DNA of 64,000 bases from Siphonodentalium dalli (GCA_032622095.1 CP136067.1:179340556-179404555), one strand, 5' to 3'. Shown: positions 20,149 to 31,939, numbered from the stretch's first letter. Notes: generated by a model from the letters alone, not told the origin. Translations and numbers: made by a program.

Positions 20149-20402
20149 CAAGCCTTGAAATAGGGTGTCTGTCATTTGCAGAATGAGGTCCCCAGAGGGT
20201 GAATTTAGTGATGCTACCACGCATAGCGGGCTAGCATCACCAAATTCACCATCTGGGGACCTCATTCTGCTTACACCTCAGCAGAATGAGGTTCCCAGAG
20301 GGTGAATTTGGTGATGCTAGCCCGCTATGTGGGGTAGCATCACTAAATTCACCCTCTGGGGACCTCATTCTGCAAATGACAGACACCCTAGTTCAAGGCT
20401 TG
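20149..20402. mobile_element. Foldback family F, double-hairpin form
   Basis: Outer ends CAAGCCTTGAAATAGGGTG and its near inverse enclose four alternating arms of the CCCAGAGGGTGAATTTAGTG module, two forward and two reverse, meeting at CTTACACCTCAGCAG. The copy at 23845-24098 has the same plan. Confidence 0.8.
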
Positions 20403-21247
20403 TTGAGTACATTTGTATAACAGGAGATATGGTCCAATAAATTGGCAGAATTTAGTATACAGTACCCCATAACTTTGTAAATCACAGCTACCAGGTATTT
20501 GCAATCAGATTAAGAGAATAAAAAAGAATGTTGACAAATAATTACATTAGCTCAGCAAATTAAGGTATAAAATTAGATGACATACAATGTATCTGACAGT
20601 GAGTCATTCTGAAGCAATTATCTTTATGAAATAGGTTCAAAGGTGATGGAATTCTTAGACAAAATTGTTCAAATACTCAATAATATGCTGCAAGTGCAAA
20701 ACTTTGATATGGCCCCAGACATGTACCCGGTAATTATATACCGGTAAATATATTGACACTAGCGATCTATAGAGAAATACACTGTTTGAATAGGAGATTT
20801 CAGACAACCAAACACTGAGATTATATTGGCGATAGTTTATTATCATGGTATATTGTTAAGTGCAGGACAAAGTGGAAATGCACTTATAGAAGTTCACAGT
20901 GCAGAAAATTAATTATCACATGTCCTGATATTAATGTGGTCTGTGTAAAATAGACAGGTACGCATGCATGAAATCAGCTAAAATAGACAGGTACGCATGC
21001 ATGAAATCAGCTAACAATAGCCATGACATAGAGAGAAAAGCCCAAACAGCAACAGTCTGATGTTCAGATTTGAGTAGTGAAAACACATCAACACATTTAA
21101 TATGGACCTATAGCTACATAAAATATTAATGTCGCAGTAAGGTGCGACTCATTGAGGAAACATATCTGATTGCCGATCGTGAATAATGCCTGAGGATAAT
21201 AAATCAAGTAAAATCAGTAAACCTATTGCACTAAAAACATCTATTTA
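20403..21247. other. Putative first-intron sequence with a 33-bp doublet
   Basis: At 20947-21013 a 33-bp unit (TAGACAGGTACGCATGCATG within it) occurs twice in tandem without change. Nothing else identifiable. Confidence 0.6.
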
Positions 21248-21460
21248 CAGTAATGCCCTTAGTAACCGACCCCTTAACCACAGCAGAATTATGGGTAACT
21301 ATTCAGGATTTAGTCGGAAGAATGGCTTGTTGCCATTCATCGGAAAGCTCTTAGTGAGAGCTTTCCAATGAATGGCAACAAGCCATATTTCTGACTAAAT
21401 CCTGAAAAGTTACCCATAATTCTGCTGTGGTTAAGGGGTCGATTACTTAGGGCATTACTG
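21248..21460. mobile_element. TA-flanked Tc1-like MITE
   Basis: TA at both ends (21246-21247 and 21461-21462 by the same reading), ends CAGTAATGCCCTTAGTAACC and GGGCATTACTG, 213 bp foldback. Confidence 0.83.
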
Positions 21461-21552
21461 TACCTGTATATAAACACATACTATCCAAAATAAGTTGTAA
21501 CACTTACCAAGCAACTTATGAGAACTTAGTCCGAACTAAGCTACATTAAGAG

Positions 21553-21827
21553 TTAACCCTTCCATGACTGGAGCTTCGTGAAATTTCGCGATAACCCTGT
21601 GCCAATGCATTCTCTTATACATGCGAGTCTCCCTTAGGGAACCTCACATACATGTATGTAAGAGAATGCATTGGCCTAACAATATTTACCCTGACCTTGT
21701 AAGCCAGGGCATTATCTTACATGTATATATGCAAATCTCCCTATGGGAGACATGCATATATAAGAGAATGCATTGGCACAGGATCTTTAATGCTGCACCA
21801 GCACAGCTCCCATCATGAAAGGGTTAA
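21553..21827. mobile_element. piggyBac-like TTAA element, subfamily P4
   Basis: TTAACCCTTCCATGACTGGA on the left and CATCATGAAAGGGTTAA on the right. Two internal hairpins of CCAATGCATTCTCTTATA type are separated by GACCTTGTAAGCCAG. Relative at 24413-24669. Confidence 0.75.
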
Positions 21828-22003
21828 GCATCCCTTGCTTATCTTCATACCTGAGAGCATGCATCAAGTCAGTAAACAAATTAACCAATTTTGATTCCTA
21901 TTACATGTAATCCCACAACAAAAAGTTGAGTTATTACATTGAAATATACTGAAATTTCCATTATAAAACAACTGTCGAAATATTTATACACATTAAACAA
22001 GTG

Positions 22004-22204
22004 CAGTAATGCCCTAAATAATCGACTCCTTAACCACAGCAGAATTACACGTAACTTTTCAGGATTTAGTCGGAAATATGGCTTGCTGCCATTCATCGGA
22101 AAGCTCTCAGTGAGAATGGCAACAAGCCATATTTCTGACTAAATCCTGAAAAGTTACCCATAATTCTGCTGTGGTTAATGAGTCGATTATTTAGGGCATT
22201 ACTG
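22004..22204. mobile_element. TA-flanked Tc1-like MITE
   Basis: Ends CAGTAATGCCCTAAATAATC and GGGCATTACTG. The right inner arm is shortened at the fold (GTGAGAATGGCAAC), giving 201 bp. Confidence 0.82.
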
Positions 22205-22999
22205 TAATTAAATACTCACAGTTCACAGTGACTCGAGACAGATATTTTTATTTTATTTTTTCCAAATGATTAACCCAATTAATGAACCAATTAATCTCAA
22301 TAGAATAGATGACAGCGTAGCCACAGGGCAATATTACACAGCAGCATGATCTGCACATACGTAAGGGGAATATAATTAAAATGACATAAAATGTTTAGTG
22401 TTTGCGACATCTAACCAGATAATACGCAAAAATAAAAACAATTAACATTAAAGATGTGTTCAGGGATCCAAACCTCCAGTTACAACAACATCATCAAAAA
22501 GCCAAATTAACATCGTTTTCTATTGAAAGCAAAATATCGTTAGATTCGTTGCCTTGCAGTCAAAAGTTTTTTTTTGCAAAATTGGATTTACATTCGCAAA
22601 CACTTCCAGCCATGCCATGGCTTCAGTTCGTGTCAAAATGTCGCACCTCTAGATCAATCAGAAACTTGTTCCTGATAAGATGATTTGCTCTTACTTTCTT
22701 GTTGATCTACATATATGTGTTATCACTGTGGCCCTCCCCATCCAATAGAATAACGGGTATAAGACCACTATGGGCTTATACATGTATCAGACCAAATAAG
22801 TCCAATATGAAGCAATGTCAATATTTAGATCCAATATGAACAATTTACCTGATGATATACTATGTATTGAAGTAACATAATAATATGATCAACATATATA
22901 TAAAAGAGTAGAATACATTGTTTGTCTGTCATGTGCCCGAAGTCGCAGGGCCCTCCGAAGCTGAATAAAGGCTCCCAAAGGGAGCCTGTTTCAGCTAGT
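22205..22999. other. Putative first-intron sequence
   Basis: AT-rich and mostly non-repetitive. An ATG in a good context on the minus strand (near 22614) opens a short frame that I could not connect to any splice-supported gene. Confidence 0.4.
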
Positions 23000-23193
23000 C
23001 TTATATATATATGGGAGTCTCCCATAGAAGCCTCGCATATATTAGAGCATGCACTGGCTTACAATGTCAAGGTATATATTGTTAGGCCAATGTATTCTCT
23101 TATATACATGTATGTGAGGCTCCCTATGGGAGACTCACATTTATAAGAGAATGCATTGGCACAGGGTTTTCACAAAATTTCAGGAAGGGTTAA
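23000..23193. mobile_element. TTAA element, subfamily P5, left end lost
   Basis: GGGAGTCTCCCATAGAAGCC and CCAATGTATTCTCTTATATA hairpins, then CACAGGGTTTTCACAAAATT and GGAAGGGTTAA, ending with TTAA at 23190-23193. No left TTAACCC end is visible. Confidence 0.6.
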
Positions 23194-23844
23194 AATATTG
23201 TTCCAGCTGTGACATCAGGATATTGGAATGTTATTAAATAGGAAACATGCAAAGGGCCGAACGCCCCTAAATTTTTGTCTAATATGGTAAAAAATTGTGG
23301 CAATGCAGCTATCTTAGTAAGAAGGTGATGAATTTGAAGCTGAATGTTAATAGGTGGATGTACAGTATATGTTTAATCAACTTTTATGTCAGGACTACAT
23401 GTACATGTATGTTCAGGTATTATAATGCATAAACCAAAAACTTCACATACTGGTACATGAACATGTATAAGCCAATTTGCACTTGCATAGAAAGTGTTTT
23501 AAATTTGTAGTGTTCCTACTGGTATATGGCTATAGTATAAATGATATTAAGTTTAGATATTACCAAGTATCTTTCTTTTTATTTCTTTCATGAATCGCGT
23601 CTTAATTGCTTTGTTAATGATTGTATGAACACAACAAGAGATTACAATAAAATATCAATAATGCAGCATTGAATATGTTATGGCACATTCTGAGGATTTA
23701 TAAATGAGCCCACATGATATTCCTTCTAATTCCTATTAAGTGGTATTTACCTAAACCTTGTCCTTCAGGAATATTGATTCTGTCTGATAAAATTAGCTAA
23801 GTACAATGAGAACTATGATATCATGTTCCATCTCTGCTCTTATT
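23194..23844. other. Putative first-intron sequence
   Basis: AT-rich, no feature that I can support. Confidence 0.45.
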
Positions 23845-24098
23845 CAAGCCTTGAAATAGGGTGTCTGTCATTTGCAGAATGAGGTCCCCAGAGGGTGAAT
23901 TTAGTGATGCTACCCCGCATAGCTGGTTAGCATCAACAAATTCACCCTCTGGGAACCTCATTCTGCTGAGTTGTAAGCAGAATGAGGTCCCCAGAGGATG
24001 AATTTGGTGATGCTAGCCCACTATGCGGGGTAGCATCACTAAATTCACCCTCTGGGGACCTCATTCTGCAAATGACAGACACACTATTTCAAGGCTTG
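23845..24098. mobile_element. Foldback family F, double-hairpin form
   Basis: CAAGCCTTGAAATAGGGTG at the left and CACTATTTCAAGGCTTG at the right, with four alternating arms of the GAATGAGGTCCCCAGAGG module, as at 20149-20402. Confidence 0.8.
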
Positions 24099-24147
24099 CT
24101 CTTGTTGATGAACTGTAAACAGGACGATCAGGTTTCAAGATAAGATA

Positions 24148-24256
24148 CAGCAATGCCCTAAATATCGACCCCTTAACCACAGCAGAATTATGGGTAACTT
24201 TTTAGGATTTAGTTGGATATATGGCTTGTTGCCATTCATCGGAAAGCTCTCAGTGG
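24148..24256. mobile_element. Tc1-like MITE, left half only
   Basis: Starts CAGCAATGCCCTAAATATCG after TA and stops at the fold centre (GGAAAGCTCTCAGTG), where family E sequence begins. Confidence 0.75.
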
Positions 24257-24257
24257 T

Positions 24258-24410
24258 AGTCTATTCCTGATATGGTAGCAATAAAGAGCGTTTATCTGAC
24301 TTCTGGCGAAAAGTTGAAAATGGCTGAAAATGGCTGTGACTTTGGCAGAGCATTATGAAGGTGGTAGATCACAAAAATTGGAGGTTCATATGAGCCATGT
24401 CCGTCAAACT
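24258..24410. repeat. Family E fragment
   Basis: TAGTCTATTCCTGATATGGT, AATAAAGAGCGTTTATCTGA and CATGTCCGTCAAA in the order seen in complete family E copies. It lies between a half MITE and a P4 element. Confidence 0.65.
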
Positions 24411-24412
24411 CT

Positions 24413-24669
24413 TTTAGGACTGGAGCTTCTTGAAATTTTGCAAAAACCCTGTGCCAATGCATTCTCTTATTTATGCGAGTGTCCCATTGCGAACCTCGAA
24501 TATATAAAAAGAATACATTGGCCTAACAATTATATACCTTGAACCTGCAAGCCAGTGCATTCTCTTATATAATCGAGGCTCCCTGTGAACGACTCACATA
24601 TATAAGAGAATGCACTGGCACAGGATCTTTAATGCTGCACCAGCGCAGCTCCCGTCATGAAAGGGTTAA
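24413..24669. mobile_element. piggyBac-like TTAA element, subfamily P4, left end degraded
   Basis: AGGACTGGAGCTTCTTGAAA at the left and CGTCATGAAAGGGTTAA at the right, with two inner hairpins, as at 21553-21827. TTAA remains only at 24666-24669. Confidence 0.7.
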
Positions 24670-26535
24670 TTATATAACCCAGGAGAAATTCCATGAATAT
24701 AAACGATGCAACATCAAACCGACAAAGAAAAGTCACCCAAATCAAGCAATTTCAAACTACGCATGGGCAAGGACCTACTGTGAAATACATTATTAAGGAA
24801 CAGGTATTAAGTAAGAAATATATATAACCTGCATTGTATTTCAATGTTATAGACTTCCCTGTCACAAAATAAAACATTTCCCAGGTTTTGAACTGGTGGA
24901 GTATGATCTTGCACGAGTGATGTCAAAATGATTTTTTTCGCTAAAACTTTAACCTACATGTACTAGTACTTGCCAAAAGATTTGCCAAAACGAGAGTAAT
25001 TTTTACTAAATATGAAATATTTTTGCATTGGACAAATTTGGAATATTTCTGGGTGAACTCTGGGCATGCGTGTATAAGATTTAATTAAAAATGGTTAAGT
25101 AGTCTCCTGGCCATTATAAGATAATCTTCCAATGTGTCACCATTCACAGTTACAATACAAACATGTAATCACCATTCTTATATTGGTTCAAACATCATGC
25201 AAGGCAAACAACATTCCATTCACATGAATACACCCATTAAGTTATGTAAACAGGTCACGGCAAAGATTTATCATGCCAACATTCTGAATCAGATGTCCAG
25301 CTCACCAAAGATAATGGTACCCTACATGTACATGTATTTCTTAAATTGTCCATTTTTCCCTCCAATGAATATGAATCATTATGGTCTTGTATTATCTTTT
25401 TGTATGTCTGTCATCTGATTTTATTACCTGAACACCCCTCCAAATGAATAATAGACCATTCATATATATATTTTTATAACTGAATAGGAGAATCCTATTT
25501 TGTATAATAATGATTAACGTAGGCTCAGGGGCGTTTGAAGCATCCAAGAGCAATCGAGCACAACTTTCAGAAATGGGCACTTTTTTCATCAAGAGTTAGT
25601 GACATGTACATAAATTACTGATCAGGCAAAAGTTTGGTATAAGTCATACAAAACATGTAGTTTAAAGATGGTCTATCTCTTCCTGTAACAAGTTTTATAT
25701 AGTTTTCAGGGTATGAAATAATAAATATGAGCCAAAGACACCTGTTCAGAAACAATTATATCAATTAATGTTGATTTTATATCAATATTTTCTTATATAA
25801 TGCGATAATCAAGAGGGACATTTGTTCGTTACTATTTTTAGATAGACTTATGCCGCATGCTATGCTCTAAAAGAAAGCGAGCCATAAAATGTCCCAAATA
25901 AAACAATATTTGTTATTTGTATACATAAATATAAAGTTCAAAATAAAAATCAATATTAATTGATACAATCGTTTCAGGACAGGGGCCGGATCTACAATTC
26001 ATTATTTATTATTTTATACCCAGGAAGCTACATGAATATACAACTTGTTATAGGAAGAGAGAGACCATCTTTGAAGCACTGTCCAGGGCCAAACAGCTAT
26101 ATAATTATTACATGTACATGTAGGCTGTAGCTACCCCCTACAAGAACGGATATACCGGTACCAGTATTTTTCTCTTAGAACAATTAATATAACAATGGTG
26201 ATTTAGCTAATAGATGAGGTAAAAATGAGTGGTCACTTTGTGCCCACTCTACCCATACCCACCCCCTGCCCTTGGCGGAGGGCAGGAAGGACGTGCTTAA
26301 AATCTGACGAGATTCAGAAAAGCAGCTGATTCTCCCAAAATTTGATGAATTTTAAGGCCTGCAGTTACCCAAAGGCTCCCATTCTCCATCAAACTACATG
26401 CAGCATATAGACTTACATGTACGGTAGGTTAATTTTGTGAAGGCACCTTTTCACGCAACTGCACATTATATTTTTTTGTAAATGTGCCATACCAGTATTA
26501 GTAATATCAAAACTAATATCAGAATTAAACCAGAT

Positions 26536-26566
<31 letters not shown>

Positions 26567-27270
26567 TACACGCACATGCAAGCCCCAAACATACTGTAAC
26601 TGAGTATTTGTCACCTAGCAGGCATATCATGTGAAGTTGTCAGCTGAAATATGTTATACATACACACTGCTGTCATACATGTATATCTCGGGGAGGGGGT
26701 ACACCTACAATGTACAGCCACAACTATACCCCCCCCCCCCATCAGCCCCTTGGTATTACTATATATCATATATATTTGTCATCTGTTGTATACATTACTG
26801 TCATATATCTCAACTGTCTCATTTATCTGTTCTTTGTTGAACTCTGCAAATTTCCCATTTCACTTTGTAAACAGACAATATAAACAGGCAGGTGTCGCTT
26901 CCCATAGACATCATATCAGTGATTACCTTTCGTTCAGGTAACAAATACGCCCAATATCGAGGTCGACTTTCTCAAATAGGCGATTATGATGTGAAATATC
27001 GAGGTATAACTAACTTATTAATAACTGAATTTGGATGTAATACTTCTATATGTTTAGTGTGGTTCATACTTTATTTTTGATATCGAACAAACACAAAACC
27101 ATATAGACAAACAGTGGTTTCGAATAATCCATCCTAGCCCAATTGCACGACCACAGGTGTACTTCGCGATCAGCTGCTCGACAAAAAGTGACGCGACCTG
27201 AATCCTAAATAAAAGGACACCTATCGCCTAGTCAGACAACGAACATCATGATAATTCTTATATCTAGCAC
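24670..27270. other. Putative first-intron sequence with a long G-run
   Basis: No exon recognised. A run of 29 G sits at 26536-26564 and a smaller C-run at 26731-26741. Scattered ACATGTACATGTA words occur. Short open frames here have no splice context or family pattern that I recognise. Confidence 0.5.
26536..26564. repeat. Homopolymer G29
   Basis: 29 consecutive G as written. Its true length is uncertain in any sequencing technology. It can form G-quadruplex structures. Confidence 0.9.
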
Positions 27271-27277
27271 TACTTAC

Positions 27278-27380
27278 CGATTAGTTACTATTCCGTGTGA
27301 TATTTTCGCACAAAATGAGAGAAAACGCCTTGTTTAAATCACCATCGGTTCGACTCGTTTCCTGTCAACAACCCGGAAAT
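27278..27380 (-). other. Possible non-coding first exon of the Rab11-FIP-like gene
   Basis: On the minus strand a TATA-like word (27406-27415) lies upstream of about 100 nt of leader ending at a consensus donor, CTAATCG|GTAAGTAG. The leader contains only a tiny upstream frame. It is the nearest promoter-like structure upstream of the start exon at 12593. The link across 14.7 kb is inference and another gene could own it. Confidence 0.4.
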
Positions 27381-27405
27381 TAGCGATGGTGACAAATACG
27401 CCCCC

Positions 27406-27422
27406 TATATAAATACTTCCGG
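27406..27422 (-). promoter_or_regulatory. TATA-like box and ETS-type GGAA site
   Basis: The minus strand reads CCGGAAGTATTTATATAGG. The transcription start would be expected near 27380. Confidence 0.4.
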
Positions 27423-27529
27423 GTTAAATCTACCCGTGTTGTCATATTGTAGGGAGGTTTTGCAAAATGACGGGGATTGGCTACATTACAGTGTGCCCGA
27501 GGGGTCATTATAATGATCTATAATATAAT

Positions 27530-27965
27530 AGTCGCCACAATCGCGTCCAAAATACGCCTATTAATATTCGCTTTGGATTTTTCCCGGTATCGAAATATTT
27601 CGATAAATACCTGAACTACCTTTCTACGAGTATTATATCTCCCAGAAAGACACACTGAAGTCAAAGAAAATACAACTTTGAACACGGGGTTCATGTCCCA
27701 AACAAACAACACCCATGTGCACGGCATCGAATAGGAAAGAGCGTTTCGTGTTAGACTATTCCTGATATGGTATAAATAAAGAGCGTTTATTTCACTTCTA
27801 TACGAAACATTAAAACAGCTGGAAAATGGCTGTGACTATGGACTGAAAATGAAGCTGGTGCATCAATATTTCATTATATCGTGTATTTGTCAGCCTATCT
27901 TAAACCTCCTTCCAAATTACGCAGACAAAATTGGGAAGCCCGAATAAGCCATGTCCGTTTAATTT
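27530..27965. repeat. Dispersed repeat family E, copy 2
   Basis: Most complete copy: CGTCCAAAATACGCCTATTA, TTCCCGGTATCGAAATATTT, CACTGAAGTCAAAGAAAATA, AAAGAGCGTTTCGTGTTAGA, CTATTCCTGATATGG, AAAACAGCTGGAAAATGG and CATGTCCGTTTAAT. It abuts the putative promoter above. Confidence 0.7.
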
Positions 27966-28537
27966 TACGGATTCATTTCCCCCCGATTGTTATGACCAAT
28001 CACCCCACGCAGGAACGCACGTGTCAGATCTCGGGACACCCACCATGACTCCTCAAATTGGTGGAATTTTTTTTTCAAGAGAAATCGAGGACAATATTAA
28101 TTCAGTTGAAAAAAACCCAAAAAAAACCCCACGAAAATACTAGTGGGATTAGGCACAATCAGGTCTAAATAAAATTAGACCGTTTTTCATTTCAATCAAC
28201 TTACGTGAGACAAGAGTCTGGATATTTATCTGACTGGGCACAAACATGATGTAAAATGGTTTTACATAAAACTGCACGGGAAATACGCTTCGACGGAGAA
28301 AACCCAAATGAAACCCACAAGAAACAGGAAAATCTAGATTAATAGCTCAATATTCATTACTAAATAAAGGTTCAATATCGATATTCACATATCACCCACA
28401 CCTTGTATCATCAGTATATATGCAACACCAAATTATAAAATTATGCACTGTACAGCACTGAAGTACATATATATATGGTGTGTATTATGTGACTACTTGT
28501 ATATACAGACAGCCAAAGCTTGCCCAGATGTTCCCTA
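27966..28537. other. Intergenic, nothing recognised
   Basis: AT-rich with A-runs; no gene or repeat family that I can name. Confidence 0.45.
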
Positions 28538-28539
28538 TT

Positions 28540-28596
28540 CCGAAGTTTCATTATTTCGAAGGTTCAATATTCCGAAGGTTCGCTATTCCGAAGATT
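28540..28596 (+). repeat. 16-bp minisatellite (TTCGGAATAG type), short array
   Basis: About 3.5 units of CTATTCCGAAGGTTCG on the plus strand, marking the left edge of duplication copy 1. Confidence 0.85.
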
Positions 28597-28951
28597 TTTC
28601 TAATTTGGGCGTATTTAACCAGAAATTAATAAAAAATTGCACCCCCCGCAAAACCACACGAGGAATGAAAAATACGATTACGCTAGTCTCATATAGTACA
28701 TTTATACACCCATTCTAATTCCCAATTTGTTATTATTAGAAAGAATAAAGCATCAGTTTATCGCTTATTATGGAAAGTTGAAAACACGATGATTACATGA
28801 CTGAAATAAAATACACGGAAGAGATACAGTCTGTCCGAACTGGCAATATGTATTTGAAAGAAACATCAACCCCCAGATCACATATATATTTGTTGAGTTA
28901 CCAACGTGTTTTTGTGCTGAAGTTTCATCTGGTTTTGTTGCGCAACGTGTA

Positions 28952-29012
28952 TTATTTTCAATGGAGGGGGCATAACTCTATATTTTAAAGATAGTTATCC
29001 CCCTTCCATTGA
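28952..29012. repeat. Imperfect palindrome
   Basis: ATTTTCAATGGAGGGGGCAT and the inverse-like CCCCCTTCCATTGAAAAT around TTTTAAAGATAG. Retained at 38572-38631 in copy 2. Confidence 0.65.
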
Positions 29013-29171
29013 AAATCCATTTTTAGTTTGATTTCTGGGAGCCACAATGGGGGGAATCTGTTTATGATTTCAGCTGTTTTCTATTTCTCTGAGAACTAAA
29101 TTGTTATTAAACCCGTATATCAAGGCACTATACAAAAATAATCGGTGACTCGAACATTAAGTGGGCCTTTA

Positions 29172-30068
29172 AAGTCAATACAAAGTCACAATTGCAGTTA
29201 GGTTCATTTGATACCCGTCTATTCAGCGATATTCTGCTACACAGTATGTTATATAGCCTCCAGTATTCATTAGCTATATAGCACCACTGTTATAATCCGG
29301 CTTTAGCTGGCGTATTCTTGCCTCGAAGATTATTGAGATATTACGTCATATGACATTAAATCGTATGGAAACATAGCAATTGTGCGGGCTGCGTGACGTG
29401 AATATGCATTGAGAAATAACGTCATACGTAATGACATTTCCTTCGTAAAAAGAGTCTTCGTAATAATGAACCATCTCAATACTTTAGAATATAGAATTAA
29501 CATTAAAATAACAAAAACCTTCGGAATAGCGAACCTTCGGAATAGAGAACTTTCGGAATAGCGAACCTTCGGAATAGTGAACCTGTGGAATAGAGAACCT
29601 TCGGAATAGTGAACCTTCGGAATAGCGAACCGTCGGAATATAGACATGTCCCCCATCTGTTCTATCAATAATCAAGTCAAGTAGTTTTATTGCATATGTG
29701 TTAATTATCTGTTACATTTTTCGTGTTCAAATAGTTAACACAATCATGGATTTACAGTATAAACGGATATCAATACATTTATCGCATATACAAATTATAA
29801 CTTTCAAAAAACAATTCAATTGAGTTAAGGTCCCCAGCGGATGGAGAGCGTAACACTATTCCGAGGGTTCTCTATTCCACAGGTTCACTATTCCGAAGGT
29901 TCGCTATTCCGAAAGTTCTCTATTCCGAAGGTTCGCTATTCCGAACAGTGGTGCGATATAGCTAATGAATACTGGAGGCTATATAACATACTGTGTAGCA
30001 GAATATCGCTGAATAGACGGGTATCAAATGAACCTAACTGCAATTGTGACTTTGTATTGACTTTAAAG
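29172..30068. mobile_element. Large foldback: outer arms plus inverted 16-bp arrays
   Basis: 29172-29292 (AAAGTCAATACAAAGTCACA onward) recurs in inverse at 29945-30066. Inside, 16-bp arrays lie at 29515-29640 (CTTCGGAATAGCGAAC) and, inverted, at 29858-29946. Copy 2 of the duplication lacks the right half and joins GGAGAGCGTAACA directly to TATGCTCGTG, so the right arm is either a later gain here or a loss there. Confidence 0.65.
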
Positions 30069-30267
30069 GTTTTTGTTAACATATGCTCGTGTACTAGCGC
30101 GAACAGACCCATATAAGGATCAGGATTCTTCCGGTATCCAGGATTCACAAACTAGATAGGGTCATGACAATATTGTATTCATAATGTGACCGGAATGTCA
30201 GAAGAAACCTGAATCACTCAAAAGGGACTCGCGCCTGCATCAGGCAGACTATATATATCTTAATCTG

Positions 30268-30425
30268 AGCACAGGAGCTTGGAATTTGGTCAAAACCCCT
30301 CTTTTATTGGCAGAACCACCACCCGGACCTATGGGGTAAAAGTTAATTGCTATTGGACCTATGGTCCCGGGTGGTGGTTCTGCCAATAAAAGAGGGGTTT
30401 TGACCAAATTCCAAGCTCCTGTGCT
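30268..30425. mobile_element. 158-bp perfect-arm hairpin element, copy 1 only
   Basis: Arms start AGCACAGGAGCTTGGAATTT and end with the inverse, around a loop of about 30 bp reading TATGGGGTAAAAGTTAATTG. The duplicate at 39726 reads through (TTAGCTCCAAATTC), giving an empty site. Target duplication is not clear. Confidence 0.75.
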
Positions 30426-30479
30426 CCAAATTCTAAGTTGGCAACTTACTAAGTCATTGAGGACAATAATTTATCTCTT

Positions 30480-30689
30480 CTAAAGCAGCAAGTATTTTGC
30501 TAACCGATTCAATGAAATTCTAGATTCATTTTTCATTAGTGTATCAAATTTCTGTATGGTTGGCCAGTGACAATAGAATGTTTTCAGATATCGACGTCGT
30601 ATATCAATATAGGCGGGACAGACCAGTAGAAAGTGATATTCATTTTCAACCGCTTTTAACTGACAACATTTACAAAATACCGGTACCAA
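30480..30689 (-). pseudogene. Non-LTR retrotransposon ORF2 C-terminus fragment
   Basis: Minus-strand frame with CKCCQLKAVENEYHFLLVCP, IRRRYLKTFYCHWPT and LNRLAKYLLL. This is the cysteine/histidine tail found at the C-terminus of many animal LINE reverse-transcriptase proteins (C-x2-C ... E-x-EYHFLL-x-CP ... R-x-x-Y). Reverse-transcriptase and endonuclease domains are absent here. Upstream the frame is broken. A decayed remnant shared by both duplication copies. Confidence 0.65.
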
Positions 30690-31186
30690 AGAATGTACTG
30701 CGATAACATGATTTGGGTATAATATGGGTCAACCAGTAAGGCGCATCGCACATTTCGTTGGCAAATGCCGTCCATCAACCTCGAAACTGGTCCTAACCAT
30801 GAAAATAGCGGATTAGTTTATATAACTCAGCTTTTCATTATACCAACAGGTGCTACAATTTACATTCCTATGATAGAATAGTTTATTAATTCTTTCAGCC
30901 ACCACATCAGGTGGTACAAAGAGAAGGCGTAATGAATATACATAAAACAAATTCCGACCATTATACCGTGAGAATAACACCATATACATTAATACAAGAA
31001 ATCTGTGAACAGAGATCAAACAGTCATGGAAACCTGCATGATATTTTTAGTGCAATGGTGAAGTTCGAAATTTGGTGGGAGCTGTGCCCCTTTGCTACTA
31101 AGTGACGCATCTCATTTTTCTTGAGAGTAATTTCCACGTGTTATCTCGAGCAGGAATGTGAGGGTTAAATGCATGTTGACGAATGT

Positions 31187-31673
31187 TTAAAGGTACTCAA
31201 TCCGATAAAACTCCTCTCAATTACTATTTCAATGGCTTCGGGGGTCAAAAATATTTGATTCGAGTCGAGGAAGTCACCCATCAAAGCACAGCTTTGTTAG
31301 ATATCGATTTTAGAAATATATTATTTTTCATTATCGGGAATACTTTCTGGACCAGAACACAGTCAAAATTGCGTTATTATTACCAGTTGATTTTAGAGTT
31401 ATCCATCCTTGTCTGTTTGAATAGTGTTTTGGTGTACACATCTCGAGCAGATTACGAAATTGAATGCAATTATTAGTACTCATCTCGAGAAAATAACAAA
31501 TTTCAAAAATCAATTTACTAATAACTCTGAGCTTTGTTTGATGGGTTCCTCGACTCGAATCAAATATTTTACCGCCAAAGCCAAAGAAATAGTAATATAG
31601 GACCCTCTGATCGGATTGTTGTTGTTGGAATTTGTTGAGATGGGGACCCTCTGATCTGATTGAGTACCTTTAA
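31187..31673. mobile_element. TTAA foldback element, subfamily P6 (a), copy 1
   Basis: TTAAAGGTACTCAATCCGAT at the left and GATTGAGTACCTTTAA at the right; arms about 120 bp with TTTGATTCGAGTCGAGG. The middle (TGGACCAGAACACAGTCAAA) is unique. An extra TCTGATCGGATT stretch is duplicated near the right end. Confidence 0.8.
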
Positions 31674-31939
31674 GATGGTTGTCAAAATGGCTCTCCGTTC
31701 CAAACTGTAATAACCAAAGCCCATCCCCTGGATAGTGCCGCCGCCCCCTCGGAGTTATTGATGAGGTGGAGTTTAGTGAGCTAGCATGGACAGTGTGACA
31801 CATTGAAATCGGTATCATAAATTATACGACAAGGTGTTTGTTTCTTCCGGAATAAATGGGTGAATATCGTGAATAAGTATTGGCGTTGATTGATTCATGA
31901 TTGTGCATGGTTCAAATAAACCAATCAAAACGTCGTTAG

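Noticed and set aside
22585-22640. Minus-strand ATG in good context (MAWLEVFAN…)
   Set aside because: The short frame has no matching phase with the next Rab11-FIP exon and no clear donor; the W-x-PTH start at 12519 is better.
29330-29675. Repeat protein with 16-residue units (RRFAIPKVHYSEGSLF)
   Set aside because: Arises from a 16-bp tandem array read in any frame; the same array gives similar peptides on both strands and at five places.
31511-31672. Possible coding frames in P6 arms
   Set aside because: They fall wholly within TTAA foldback arms that recur four times in both orientations.
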